Assembly: GCF_008180415.1 (NCBI RefSeq)
Contig: NZ_VTEI01000004.1
Location: forward strand, 175,416-208,778
Reading direction: 5' to 3'
Length of the DNA: 33,363 bases
Source: Rossellomorea vietnamensis
Lineage (GTDB): Bacteria > Bacillota > Bacilli > Bacillales > Bacillaceae_B
The position numbers and the translations under genes were made by a program. The notes under the pieces were generated by a model, which was given only the letters and a program-made list of their open reading frames with translations, had not been told where the DNA came from and made no database searches. This document shows, piece after piece, positions 6,769 through 13,455 of the stretch (positions are counted from its first letter, which is position 1; every line of letters begins with the position of its first letter).

Positions 6769-8340
6769 TTATTTTACCTTCTGAAATGTGCTTAACATTC
6801 TTTTGGTTTCATCAAATGATACATCGTGGGTGACTAGTTCAAGGATATGTTCATCTAACTCTCCTTTTACATGAACATCATCTGTTCCTTGCACTTTATA
6901 TATCCTCCATTGGATGCCATTCACCTTCAACGCTTCGATTTCATCACCAAGCGGTCTGTCAAAATCTCCTGTTTTTCTAAGATAGGTGTCCTTTGGATAA
7001 ATCCTTGTATAAAGCAAACGTGATCCTGACCCTTGTTCAGTTTCTGGCTTATCATAGCTATAGACCACAAAGGCTTGGTAATCTTCCTGATACTTTTCAA
7101 TACTGGCGGAAAAAGGTGTGATCTTTGAGTTGGCAAACTCAAAAAACAATGGCATGGTTTCTCTTTGATCCACCATGACTTCTTTCACCTTACTAAGTTT
7201 TGTATCAGCATGTTCAATAACCTCTAGTTCACTTTCCCTTTTATCTTGAGGGGGAGGATTTAACCATCGCCGTTCCTCTTGATATTCTTCAAGTTCAGGT
7301 TCAAATTCATCTGTCAGATAAGTTTCATTAATAACAAGGTTGGATGGATGTAAATAACTGACTAATTCTCCTGCCTCATTATAAACCTCTCTTTTAACAA
7401 TTATTCCAGTGTCTTTATCAATCCATATACGAAAATCCTTTTCTTCCGGCTGCATAATATTAACAAGGCTATCGTCAAGTCTTCCATAAATAACAAGTGT
7501 GTTATGTCCCAGCAGCTCTTCATTTTGTTTTTCGATGGTCCATTCATTTTCGTACCTTAAGAACTTTGCCACAAATGTATAATTAAAAAGGGAACTAAAG
7601 GCAATTAGACTTGGCGGGCTTTCCCTGTACATTTTTCTAGAATCAAATTCAAAAATATCATCGGGATCCATATTAAAAATATCCTCTGCTTTCACGACAG
7701 GTCTTTTCTCTTCTGGTTCATAGTCTTTCGTCGAATATTGATTTAAATCCCATTTCAAATGCCACAGTTGGTTACTGTTATAATAAGTCTCCTGAGTAGT
7801 CTGTTTCGTCTGGGGATTCTCAGGATCCGGGTGGTTGATAATCTTCTCGTAACCTCCAATAACTCCCTTATTACTCATCTTGTACTCAACCGTTTCCTTA
7901 GAGGAGGAACCATCATAATACCTTTCATATACTTCAAATTTCCCTGCAGCTGTTTCAAAGTAATCCACGGAGTTAAATAATTTATGCAGTATTTCCTCTT
8001 TGGTCATTTTTTCATAGTTTTCCTTTGGTTTGGGGTGTGAAACTTGTAAAGATTTTTGATCGTTATCAGCAATGACGTCAACGTCAGTTTCCTTTGTGAG
8101 AGAATCCTCTTCAGATATATTTGTATTATTCACCAGAATATAGCTGGCAGAACCGATGAACAGAGTGGTAAAGCAAAGACTCAACACAAAGCCAAGGTTT
8201 ATCCTCCGATTATGTTTGACATTATCATGGTTTGTGACAAAGGTTTTCCTGACTTTCACTTTGTTCTTCTCCCTGAAATCCAAGCCATTAAGAACCGTGT
8301 CATCCATATCTTCTTTTAGCTTTTTTAATCTGTCAGTCAA
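6769..8340 (-). CDS. Membrane-bound anti-sigma factor of the adjacent ECF sigma
   Basis: The product is 523 aa. A short basic cytoplasmic N-terminus (about residues 1-46, opening MTDRLKKLKEDMDDTVLNGL) precedes a single membrane helix at about 47-70 (INLGFVLSLCFTTLFIGSAS). A large extracytoplasmic region of ~450 residues follows, containing LolA-like strands (EIDKDTGIIVKREVYN-type pattern, RIWIDKDTGIIVKREV) as seen in Bacillus anti-sigma proteins that sense envelope stress. The start overlaps the sigma gene's 3' end by 8 nt, so translation is coupled and stoichiometry fixed. By analogy to RsiW/RsiV-type pairs it binds and sequesters the sigma factor at the membrane until a signal releases it. 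No HCC zinc-binding motif of the ZAS type is seen in the N-terminus. The signal is unknown. Confidence 0.75.
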   Translation of the reverse strand: MTDRLKKLKEDMDDTVLNGLDFREKNKVKVRKTFVTNHDNVKHNRRINLGFVLSLCFTTLFIGSASYILVNNTNISEEDSLTKETDVDVIADNDQKSLQVSHPKPKENYEKMTKEEILHKLFNSVDYFETAAGKFEVYERYYDGSSSKETVEYKMSNKGVIGGYEKIINHPDPENPQTKQTTQETYYNSNQLWHLKWDLNQYSTKDYEPEEKRPVVKAEDIFNMDPDDIFEFDSRKMYRESPPSLIAFSSLFNYTFVAKFLRYENEWTIEKQNEELLGHNTLVIYGRLDDSLVNIMQPEEKDFRIWIDKDTGIIVKREVYNEAGELVSYLHPSNLVINETYLTDEFEPELEEYQEERRWLNPPPQDKRESELEVIEHADTKLSKVKEVMVDQRETMPLFFEFANSKITPFSASIEKYQEDYQAFVVYSYDKPETEQGSGSRLLYTRIYPKDTYLRKTGDFDRPLGDEIEALKVNGIQWRIYKVQGTDDVHVKGELDEHILELVTHDVSFDETKRMLSTFQKVK

Positions 8341-8884
8341 TTCTTTCCCCTCCTTTAAGTTGCTTCTTCAAAAGGTTCCTTGCACGGTGCAATCTTGTTT
8401 TGATTGTTTGGCTGCTGATTCCCAAGAGCTCGGATATTTCTTTGTAGGATAATTCTTCATAGTAGAATAATATGATGATTTCTCGGTATTTAACGGGCAG
8501 TCCCAGTACACATTCGGAAAGTTCCCTTTTTGCTTCAAGATTGATGACATCTTTCTCAGGTGTTTCATGGGTGACACTTTTTAACGAAAAAAAGTTACTT
8601 GTAATAAGATTCTTGAAACTCCAGCTCTTTAATCTATCTTTACATAGATTTACAGTGATTGAATAAATCCAAGTCTGATAAGATGAGTCGTGCCGAAACG
8701 TATCTAACTTTTGAAAACATTTAATGAATACTTCCTGTGCAATATCTTCAGCTAGCTGTTCTTGCTTTAAATAGGTATAAGCTAGCCTCACAACCTTTCT
8801 GCCATACTCATTCATCAACCATTCTACTATTTCTTCTCTGTTCATTTCATTATGATCCATCACTAACCTTTTATCTCTTAACAT
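8333..8884 (-). CDS. ECF-family RNA polymerase sigma factor
   Basis: The product is 183 aa. Region 2 spans about residues 28-95 (RLAYTYLKQEQLAEDIAQEV, FIKCFQKLDTFR, TWIYSITVNLCKDRLKSW). Region 4 spans about 128-178 (LGLPVKYREIIILFYYEELS, YKEISELLGISSQTIKTRLH, RARNLLKKQL), a complete helix-turn-helix. This is the two-domain layout of Bacillus ECF factors (SigV/SigW/YlaC type). The ATG at 8884 has AAAGGGGAT about 6 nt upstream; an internal ATG at 8860 is also possible. The upstream sequence contains a TGCAAC/CGTC promoter of the kind ECF factors recognise, so autoregulation is likely. It is coupled to the anti-sigma gene by an 8-nt overlap. Confidence 0.9.
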   Translation of the reverse strand: MLRDKRLVMDHNEMNREEIVEWLMNEYGRKVVRLAYTYLKQEQLAEDIAQEVFIKCFQKLDTFRHDSSYQTWIYSITVNLCKDRLKSWSFKNLITSNFFSLKSVTHETPEKDVINLEAKRELSECVLGLPVKYREIIILFYYEELSYKEISELLGISSQTIKTRLHRARNLLKKQLKGGERID

Positions 8885-8904
8885 CAGTTATCCCCTTTCC
8901 ACCT

Positions 8905-8933
8905 TTAGACGACTCCCAACAGATATGGTTGCA
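8905..8933 (-). promoter_or_regulatory. ECF-type promoter of the sigma/anti-sigma operon
   Basis: On the minus strand TGCAACC is followed after 15 nt by CGTCTAA, about 21 nt upstream of the start codon at 8884. Bacillus ECF regulons use -35 boxes of the (T)GAAAC/GCAAC type with a -10 of CGTC, so this is a strong match and suggests positive autoregulation. Confidence 0.65.
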
Positions 8934-8942
8934 AAATAAATA

Positions 8943-9247
8943 AAAATCACAGCAAATTTGCCTTCCAATTAACTATCCGTCGTCTAACTGATACGAAACC
9001 AAAGTAAAGAGCCCCACTACGGAAGGTTGAAATAAGTTAGAAGGAAATCTGACCGTTGATGAAGTCAACGTGGAAGTCGTTAGGTAATGTGTAGAAAAAG
9101 GAAACCTAGAAGGCACTGGGACGAGCACTAATACGACTCATACAGAAGCAAATACATTTAAGTGTACTGCCGACATGGACAGAAGGAGAGGGTAACTGTA
9201 TTAGATTTCCATTAGGGAGATAACGTCTATGCGCCTGCCGAATATAT
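8943..9247. other. Gene-free interval
   Basis: No credible gene was seen; all frames are broken and no ribosome site precedes an open stretch. The interval lies between the ECF promoter and the left copy of the duplicated block and may be decayed coding DNA. Confidence 0.4.
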
Positions 9248-9749
9248 GAAATTAGTTGACGGATTTTCAATAAGGCAAAGGTTAAAAGTTGATTCTCAGT
9301 ATTTTAGCAGAGAGACATGTCATAAGTGAGACAAGGAACCTCCATCCCTCTAACGTTCAACCTCTCTAGTCAGCGACAAGCTGTTGAATCAGCGGGTTAT
9401 CGTCAACCTGTACGGCAATAGACCGATCTTGAATTCCGAGCCATTCGATATAACTCAAACCAAAATAAGCAAGCGTGTTATAAGTCCCCCAGTTTTCATG
9501 CTTTCCACCCTCAATAACCTGAATGCCATGCTGCAGCATCGTTTCTTTCGCGGATGCAGGATCAGATGAAAAGTGAACAAGGTGGTCAAAGGCAAGTGAA
9601 GTCATTTTGTATCCCTCGTTTTTGTTTAGTGGTGTGATTCTATTTTAGCAGGTTTCCTAAAAGTTCTAAGTGTCTGTATGTGCTTCTAAGGTCTTGCCGC
9701 ACCGGCTATATTTATCGACAAATGTCGGGACGTCACTGTGACATTAAAA
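9248..9749 (-). repeat. Left copy of a duplicated chromosomal block (internally deleted)
   Basis: This segment matches 12450-13455. It begins at AAATTAGTTGA in the GGGACAGG-type repeat, continues through AACCTCTCTAGTCA (right copy AACCTCACTAGTCA), the N-terminal part of the VOC gene and its upstream region, and ends exactly at GTCACTGTGACATTAAAA. In the right copy that last string is the 3' end of the PfkB kinase gene. About 0.57 kb of the VOC gene is missing from this copy, while its interspersed repeat is longer than the right one. It marks the left border of the Xre-ImmA-PIN island. Confidence 0.75.
9366..9605 (-). pseudogene. VOC/glyoxalase-like gene remnant (N-terminal 79 aa)
   Basis: The frame encodes MTSLAFDHLVHFSSDP and continues with near-identity to the first ~77 residues of the intact 268-aa protein at 12510-13316. 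It then jumps, after NPLIQQLV, to the equivalent of that gene's stop region, ending AD-stop. The missing part (~190 residues) would complete the first glyoxalase unit and supply the whole second one, so a working fold is unlikely. The fusion to the original 3' flank shows it arose by internal deletion of a full-length duplicate, not by truncation at an insertion point. Confidence 0.8.
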
Positions 9750-9777
9750 AGAAGGAGAATAAGAATTTATGATTTGG

Positions 9778-9842
9778 GTAAAAATAAATTTTACAGATTG
9801 TAAAATTTATTTTTACACGCGGTTTTACTTTTACTGTATAAT
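9778..9842 (+). promoter_or_regulatory. Perfect 18-bp palindrome overlapping the promoter of the Xre-ImmA-PIN operon
   Basis: GTAAAAATAAATTTTACA (9778-9795), a 3-nt spacer GAT, and TGTAAAATTTATTTTTAC (9799-9816) are exact reverse complements. The right arm overlaps a -35-like TTTACA (9812-9817), with a perfect -10 TATAAT at 9837-9842 (19-bp spacing). Each arm itself contains the smaller palindrome GTAAAAT...ATTTTAC, as expected for cooperative binding of two repressor dimers. The first gene encodes an Xre-type HTH protein, the likely autorepressor. Confidence 0.75.
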
Positions 9843-9871
9843 GAAACTAAATAAGTTCGGAGGTGATTAAG

Positions 9872-10240
9872 ATGCCGCTCTATCAACTACAGAGTATTAT
9901 CGGGGAAAACTTACTTAAATTTTTAAGACTGAATGGCTATACAAAAACTTCTTTAGCTAAAATGACAGGAATTTCCCGGCCGACAATTAATCAAATAGTA
10001 GAAGGCAAAAGTCCTAACCCGAAAATTTATGAGGAACAGATACAAAAGATAACGGATGCTTTTAATTTGCCCATTGACTATTTTACGTATTTTTCTGATG
10101 TTCAACAGGAAAAATGGCATTTACCATCTACTCAGTATTCAGATAGATCGACTTTCTCTAATAGAAATGAATTAACCAAAGATCTATTAAGTGATTTAGA
10201 TGAGTTATTAACGGTTGCCACTTTTTATATAAAGGGGTGA
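9872..10240 (+). CDS. Xre-family HTH regulator/antitoxin of the island operon
   Basis: The product is 122 aa. Start ATG at 9872 follows CGGAGGTGA at 5 nt; a GTG at 9863 lies inside that ribosome site. The HTH_3 domain is at about residues 8-68 (NGYTKTSLAKMTGISRPTIN, QIVEGKSPNPKIYEEQIQKI, DAFNLPIDYF). The tail is short and polar and ends LLTVATFYIKG. It is first in a tight three-gene operon (4-nt gap to the ImmA-type gene), directly behind a perfect operator-like palindrome. In comparable modules (ImmR/ImmA of ICEBs1; Xre-COG2856 toxin-antitoxin pairs) the Xre protein represses the operon and is cleaved or antagonised by the ImmA-type protease. Autorepression here is inferred. Confidence 0.85.
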   Translation: MPLYQLQSIIGENLLKFLRLNGYTKTSLAKMTGISRPTINQIVEGKSPNPKIYEEQIQKITDAFNLPIDYFTYFSDVQQEKWHLPSTQYSDRSTFSNRNELTKDLLSDLDELLTVATFYIKG

Positions 10241-10244
10241 AGAA

Positions 10245-11036
10245 ATGAGAATATCGAGTAATAACCTAAATGAAACAGTAAAATTAAATAGACAAATTAA
10301 TAATGAAATCCAGCGCCACTTAAAATATATGCATAGGTTTCTTGCTAAATATGATATACAATCCCCGGAAAAACTTGCCTTGCAAATTTTAAAAGACCAT
10401 TATTTAATCCAAATTCCTATTCCTGATCCTGATTGGGGAGGAGCAATTAGAGAACTTCCCAATGGCAAAAAAATCCCAGTTATTAATACTGCACAACCGC
10501 GACTATATCAATACTTCATTTATTGGCATGAAATTTACCATCTAACAGAGGACTTTTCAAATTCACATGAAATTTCAACAGAATTTGATCTAACAGAACG
10601 GAAAGCAGATTATTTTGCAAGTCAAATGTTAATAAGTAATGATCTTTACAATTATTTCTTAGACTTAAAGCAAACAGAGTTTATCAATCGAGCTGCTATT
10701 TGTATGGATACTTTTAAAGCACCGTATAAGGCTATCTTAATTCAACTATATGAATCGGCAATAGAGTATAAGAATGAAGTTCTTCAAGAAGAAATAAGAT
10801 CTAACTTTGATCTATCCTTTAATATGGAATCCTGGGTAGAGATATTTCAAAAGTTATCGCTTGATGAAAATCTAGTTAAACCTTCGTATATAGTGGATTT
10901 TGGACTTTTGAAATATGAAATTGACTCTATAACAGATACTGATGACCGTGTTTATAATGAAACAAAGGAATTTATTATCGGATTAGAAAAAAAATATTTA
11001 CTAGTGAAAGGGAAACTGGAAAGTGGGGAATTATAG
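10245..11036 (+). CDS. ImmA/IrrE-family zinc metallopeptidase (COG2856)
   Basis: The product is 263 aa. The zinc site is intact: HEIYH at residues 95-99 (HExxH) within FIYWHEIYHLTEDF, and the downstream ERKADYFASQML, whose Glu118 fits the third ligand of the family. About residues 30-150 form the peptidase core; the C-terminal ~110 residues are helical and not recognised. The ribosome site AAGGGGTGAAG precedes the ATG. The gene overlaps the next one by 14 nt. By family it cleaves an Xre-type repressor or antitoxin; its operon partner is the obvious candidate substrate. It is longer than plain ImmA (~170 aa), so the extra C-terminal part may contact the third protein or sense a signal. Confidence 0.85.
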   Translation: MRISSNNLNETVKLNRQINNEIQRHLKYMHRFLAKYDIQSPEKLALQILKDHYLIQIPIPDPDWGGAIRELPNGKKIPVINTAQPRLYQYFIYWHEIYHLTEDFSNSHEISTEFDLTERKADYFASQMLISNDLYNYFLDLKQTEFINRAAICMDTFKAPYKAILIQLYESAIEYKNEVLQEEIRSNFDLSFNMESWVEIFQKLSLDENLVKPSYIVDFGLLKYEIDSITDTDDRVYNETKEFIIGLEKKYLLVKGKLESGEL

Positions 11037-11859
11037 AGATTTAAGTGGGAAACTTAATGAGAAAGAGACTAATCGAATTCTGATTATGGACAACAATAAT
11101 TTGGAATTTTGTACTCAGCATAAAGATATCTTTCTTGTTGATGAAGTATTTAGGAATTACGATATTATACTGATACCTGAATGGGTTCATCGTGAAATCT
11201 CTCATAGTGAAAGGCGGCTAGAGTACCTAGCCAGAATCCCTGTTCCTTATTTTATAATCAACGAAGAGGAAGATTATGTTGAGTTTGTTGAATATCAAGA
11301 GTTTAGATTGATGGAGCTTTTTAAACATGCTTCTTCTTCTATATCACCTGCTAGAAAGTATTTTTCAGGATTAAAGAAATATTATAACCAGAATGTTGAT
11401 CTGCCAGAACAGTGGATCGATGATTTTTATGAAGAAGGATTTGAAGTGAAGGATGGTTCGGATTTAAGAAAGAATGCGGGAGAAACTTCAATTTTAGTGT
11501 TAGTGTACTTGTTGCTTCATCATTACCCTTCCTCAATAAAAAATATCACGATATTCTCTAGTGATAAGGGAACCATGACTATTAAAGAAAAGATTATGGA
11601 TAACCTTCATAAAATAGAATTAATACATAATCCAGCAACTCCTATTAGCTTTATGAGTACCGATATTTTGCTAATTGAGGCTGTTTCCAAAGGTTGGGCT
11701 GATATTGAAGATATTGAAAGGTTGCGTCCGAATAGTAAAAGAGTAATTTATTCTATGAAGCTTGAAAATCAAAGTAGTTCAAGACATGAGTATGTAATGG
11801 AAACAGGCGATTTTATTAAGGCTTTAAAAAATATAGAACAATATCATTTTGAATTCTGA
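11023..11859 (+). CDS. PIN-like nuclease, putative toxin/effector
   Basis: The product is 278 aa. The pattern of acidic residues fits a PIN fold: Asp23 in ILIMDNNNLEF (strand 1), Glu58 in IILIPEWVHREI, Glu154 in NAGETSILVLVYLLLHHYP, and Asp181 in ITIFSSDKGTM. The last two motifs match the GE..a..la and s.D.G steps of PIN toxins. Residues ~185-278 form an extra C-terminal region (ILLIEAVSKGWADIEDIERL, GDFIKALKNIEQYHFEF). The GTG start at 11023 overlaps the ImmA gene and has only a weak ribosome site; a later in-frame start such as ATG 11086 would remove the part just before Asp23, so the upstream start is preferred. PIN proteins are usually RNases. Its place after an Xre regulator and an ImmA-type protease suggests a protease-controlled toxin. 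The assignment is by motif reading, not by search. Confidence 0.65.
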   Translation: MGNYRDLSGKLNEKETNRILIMDNNNLEFCTQHKDIFLVDEVFRNYDIILIPEWVHREISHSERRLEYLARIPVPYFIINEEEDYVEFVEYQEFRLMELFKHASSSISPARKYFSGLKKYYNQNVDLPEQWIDDFYEEGFEVKDGSDLRKNAGETSILVLVYLLLHHYPSSIKNITIFSSDKGTMTIKEKIMDNLHKIELIHNPATPISFMSTDILLIEAVSKGWADIEDIERLRPNSKRVIYSMKLENQSSSRHEYVMETGDFIKALKNIEQYHFEF

Positions 11860-11951
11860 GTCCTTTATTCTATTATGAGCCGGATTAACATGCCAAATTT
11901 ATGTTCCTGCTAAATAAGCAGATGAAGTGTTATAACAGAATAATAGAATCA

Positions 11952-12001
11952 GGGCCTTCCCCCTAGTACACTAACGCATTAACGGGCCGGGGGTCAGGCC
12001 C
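11952..12001 (+). repeat. Palindromic interspersed element, copy 3
   Basis: The arms GGGCCTTCCCCCT and GGGGGTCAGGCCC flank the core ACACTAACGCATTAACGGG. It lies ~90 nt after the stop of the PIN-like gene, in its orientation, and 5 nt before the end of the convergent lipoprotein gene. Confidence 0.85.
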
Positions 12002-12005
12002 TTTG

Positions 12006-12407
12006 TCAATCATCACTAATTATAGTTACATGTATGACTGTTTCTTTGCCATTACATCCCTGTAACTGATAAAAAGTTAGATTGTTTTTGTCTATTTTCT
12101 TTATGCTTTCACATACATTTTCCATTACTAATTGGTCCCCAAACTCATCTTCTCTTGTATCCTTCACCGAGGTAATTAAATCGTTGGAATAGTTTAAGTC
12201 ATGAATAATTGGATCGCCTTCGTCAGTGTAATTCACTACTCGGACTTTACTATCCCTATCCATAGAAACATTTTCTATAAAATTTTCAAGTAATCTTAAA
12301 TTCTCTATATTTCCATGTGTATTGACTACATCATGCTTAGAAGGAGAATACTGGCCACAACCTGAAAGAAGAAATAGTACTATAAAGGTAGAATATAATT
12401 TCCTCAT
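12006..12407 (-). CDS. Lipoprotein with DUF4362-like domain
   Basis: The product is 133 aa. It has a short signal peptide with lipobox LLSGC (Cys17) after MRKLYSTFIVLFLL, so it is predicted to be exported and lipid-anchored. The mature part reads YSPSKHDVVNTHGNIENLRL and KVRVVNYTDEGDPIIHDLNY, which is the characteristic core of DUF4362 proteins of Bacillus (DVVN-HG-IENL, then a VRYT-EGDPI strand). Two Cys near the C-terminus (MENVCESI, LQGCNGKE) could form a disulphide. The start follows AGGGAGTG at 7 nt. Function is unknown; it is a monocistronic unit. Confidence 0.75.
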   Translation of the reverse strand: MRKLYSTFIVLFLLSGCGQYSPSKHDVVNTHGNIENLRLLENFIENVSMDRDSKVRVVNYTDEGDPIIHDLNYSNDLITSVKDTREDEFGDQLVMENVCESIKKIDKNNLTFYQLQGCNGKETVIHVTIISDD

Positions 12408-12427
12408 TTTATCACTCCCTGATAGTT

Positions 12428-12490
12428 GGGGCAGAGGGACAGGTGACTAGAAATTAGTTGATGAGCCTTCACAAGGTTCCCCCGTCCCTC
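12428..12490. repeat. GGGACAGG-type interspersed repeat (short form)
   Basis: It opens GGGGCAGAGGGACAGGTGA and closes CCCCCGTCCCTCC, so the ends are imperfect inverted repeats (GGGAC/GTCCC). It matches the longer copy at 14644-14771 at both ends and the left duplicate near 9248-9345 in the middle. Confidence 0.55.
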
Positions 12491-13455
12491 CATGGTCCAA
12501 CCTCACTAGTCATTCTTTAGTAATCTCATACATTCCTCCCTGTAAAAGAATGGATTGGTCTTGGCGGTCGTTTTCAAACTGCAGCCCAAACGGTCTTTCA
12601 CCAAATTCATCGAGGAAATCTTGAACAAAGCCATCCTCGACAGGTGCACAAAACAACAGGTTTCCATGCGGCAAGTAAAGGCGCTGGCATTTTGCACCCC
12701 ATTTCTCATTTATAAACGCCTCTCCAACCTGCAGATCGAAAAGGGAAGACCAGCGGGGAATTTTATCATCCAAATCTTCAACGGCTAACAACACATCCTT
12801 AATTTGAAGAGAGCCGGCCGGATGGCTGGAGTGTACCTTCAGTTTCTCTCTTCTGACCGCATCTTCTTCTCCCCATTGGATGAAGAAGGGAAGGGGAAGT
12901 GTTGGCTGCTCCTCCGCGATAAACAGCATGGACCATTGCAAAAGTTCTCCGCTGTCCGTTAACCGCGAACCTTTGACAGGGCCATGGAGTTTCAGACCTT
13001 TTTCTGTAAGTTCAGCAACAAGTTGATCCATGTTATTCGTCCTAAGGGCGATCCTCCCCGGGTGGTCACCCAAAGGCAGCTCAGTGACCAGCTGTTGAAT
13101 CAGCGGGTTATCGTCAACCTGTATGGCAACAGATCGATTTTGAATCCCGAGCCACTCGATATAACTCAAACCAAAATAAGCAAGCGCGTTATACGTCCCC
13201 CAGTTTTCATGCTTCCCACCCTCAATAGCCTGAATGCCATGCTGCAGCATCGTATATTTCGCTAATGAAGGATCAGATGAAAAGTGAACAAGATGGTCAA
13301 AGGAGAGTGAAGTCATTTTATTTACCTCGTTTCTGTTAAGTAATGTAATTTTATTTTAACAGGTTTCCAGAGATATCTAAGAGTCTTTGCTTCTACCGTA
13401 TAACGCACCGGCTATATTTATCGGCAAATGCCAGGGCGTCACTGTGACATTAAAA
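12450..13455 (-). repeat. Right copy of the duplicated block (intact VOC gene)
   Basis: This is the counterpart of 9248-9749. It includes part of an interspersed repeat, the whole VOC gene, its upstream region with GCACCGGCTATATTTATCG, and the last codons of the PfkB kinase gene up to ACATTAAAA at 13447-13455. It marks the right border of the region carrying the Xre-ImmA-PIN operon and lipoprotein. Confidence 0.75.
12510..13316 (-). CDS. VOC-superfamily (glyoxalase-like) protein
   Basis: The product is 268 aa. It opens FDHLVHFSSDPSLAKYTMLQ, the first strand and helix of a glyoxalase-like domain (family Glyoxalase_3/PF13468 by appearance). GGKHENWGTYNALAYFGLSY and IEWLGIQNRSVA follow, then a second unit from about residue 170 (LQIKDVLLAVEDLDDKIPRW, LYLPHGNLLFCAP). 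VOC proteins bind a metal through His/Glu residues of paired beta-alpha-beta-beta-beta units; candidate ligands are His8 and Glu53, but the reaction cannot be deduced. No signal peptide is seen. An internally deleted duplicate lies at 9366-9605. It is transcribed towards the lipoprotein gene and separated from it by the interspersed repeat. Confidence 0.8.
   Translation of the reverse strand: MTSLSFDHLVHFSSDPSLAKYTMLQHGIQAIEGGKHENWGTYNALAYFGLSYIEWLGIQNRSVAIQVDDNPLIQQLVTELPLGDHPGRIALRTNNMDQLVAELTEKGLKLHGPVKGSRLTDSGELLQWSMLFIAEEQPTLPLPFFIQWGEEDAVRREKLKVHSSHPAGSLQIKDVLLAVEDLDDKIPRWSSLFDLQVGEAFINEKWGAKCQRLYLPHGNLLFCAPVEDGFVQDFLDEFGERPFGLQFENDRQDQSILLQGGMYEITKE

Noticed and set aside
9366..9605. 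Independent short VOC gene
   Set aside because: Its 3' flank matches the 3' flank of the full-length copy, so it is an internally deleted duplicate lacking most of the fold.
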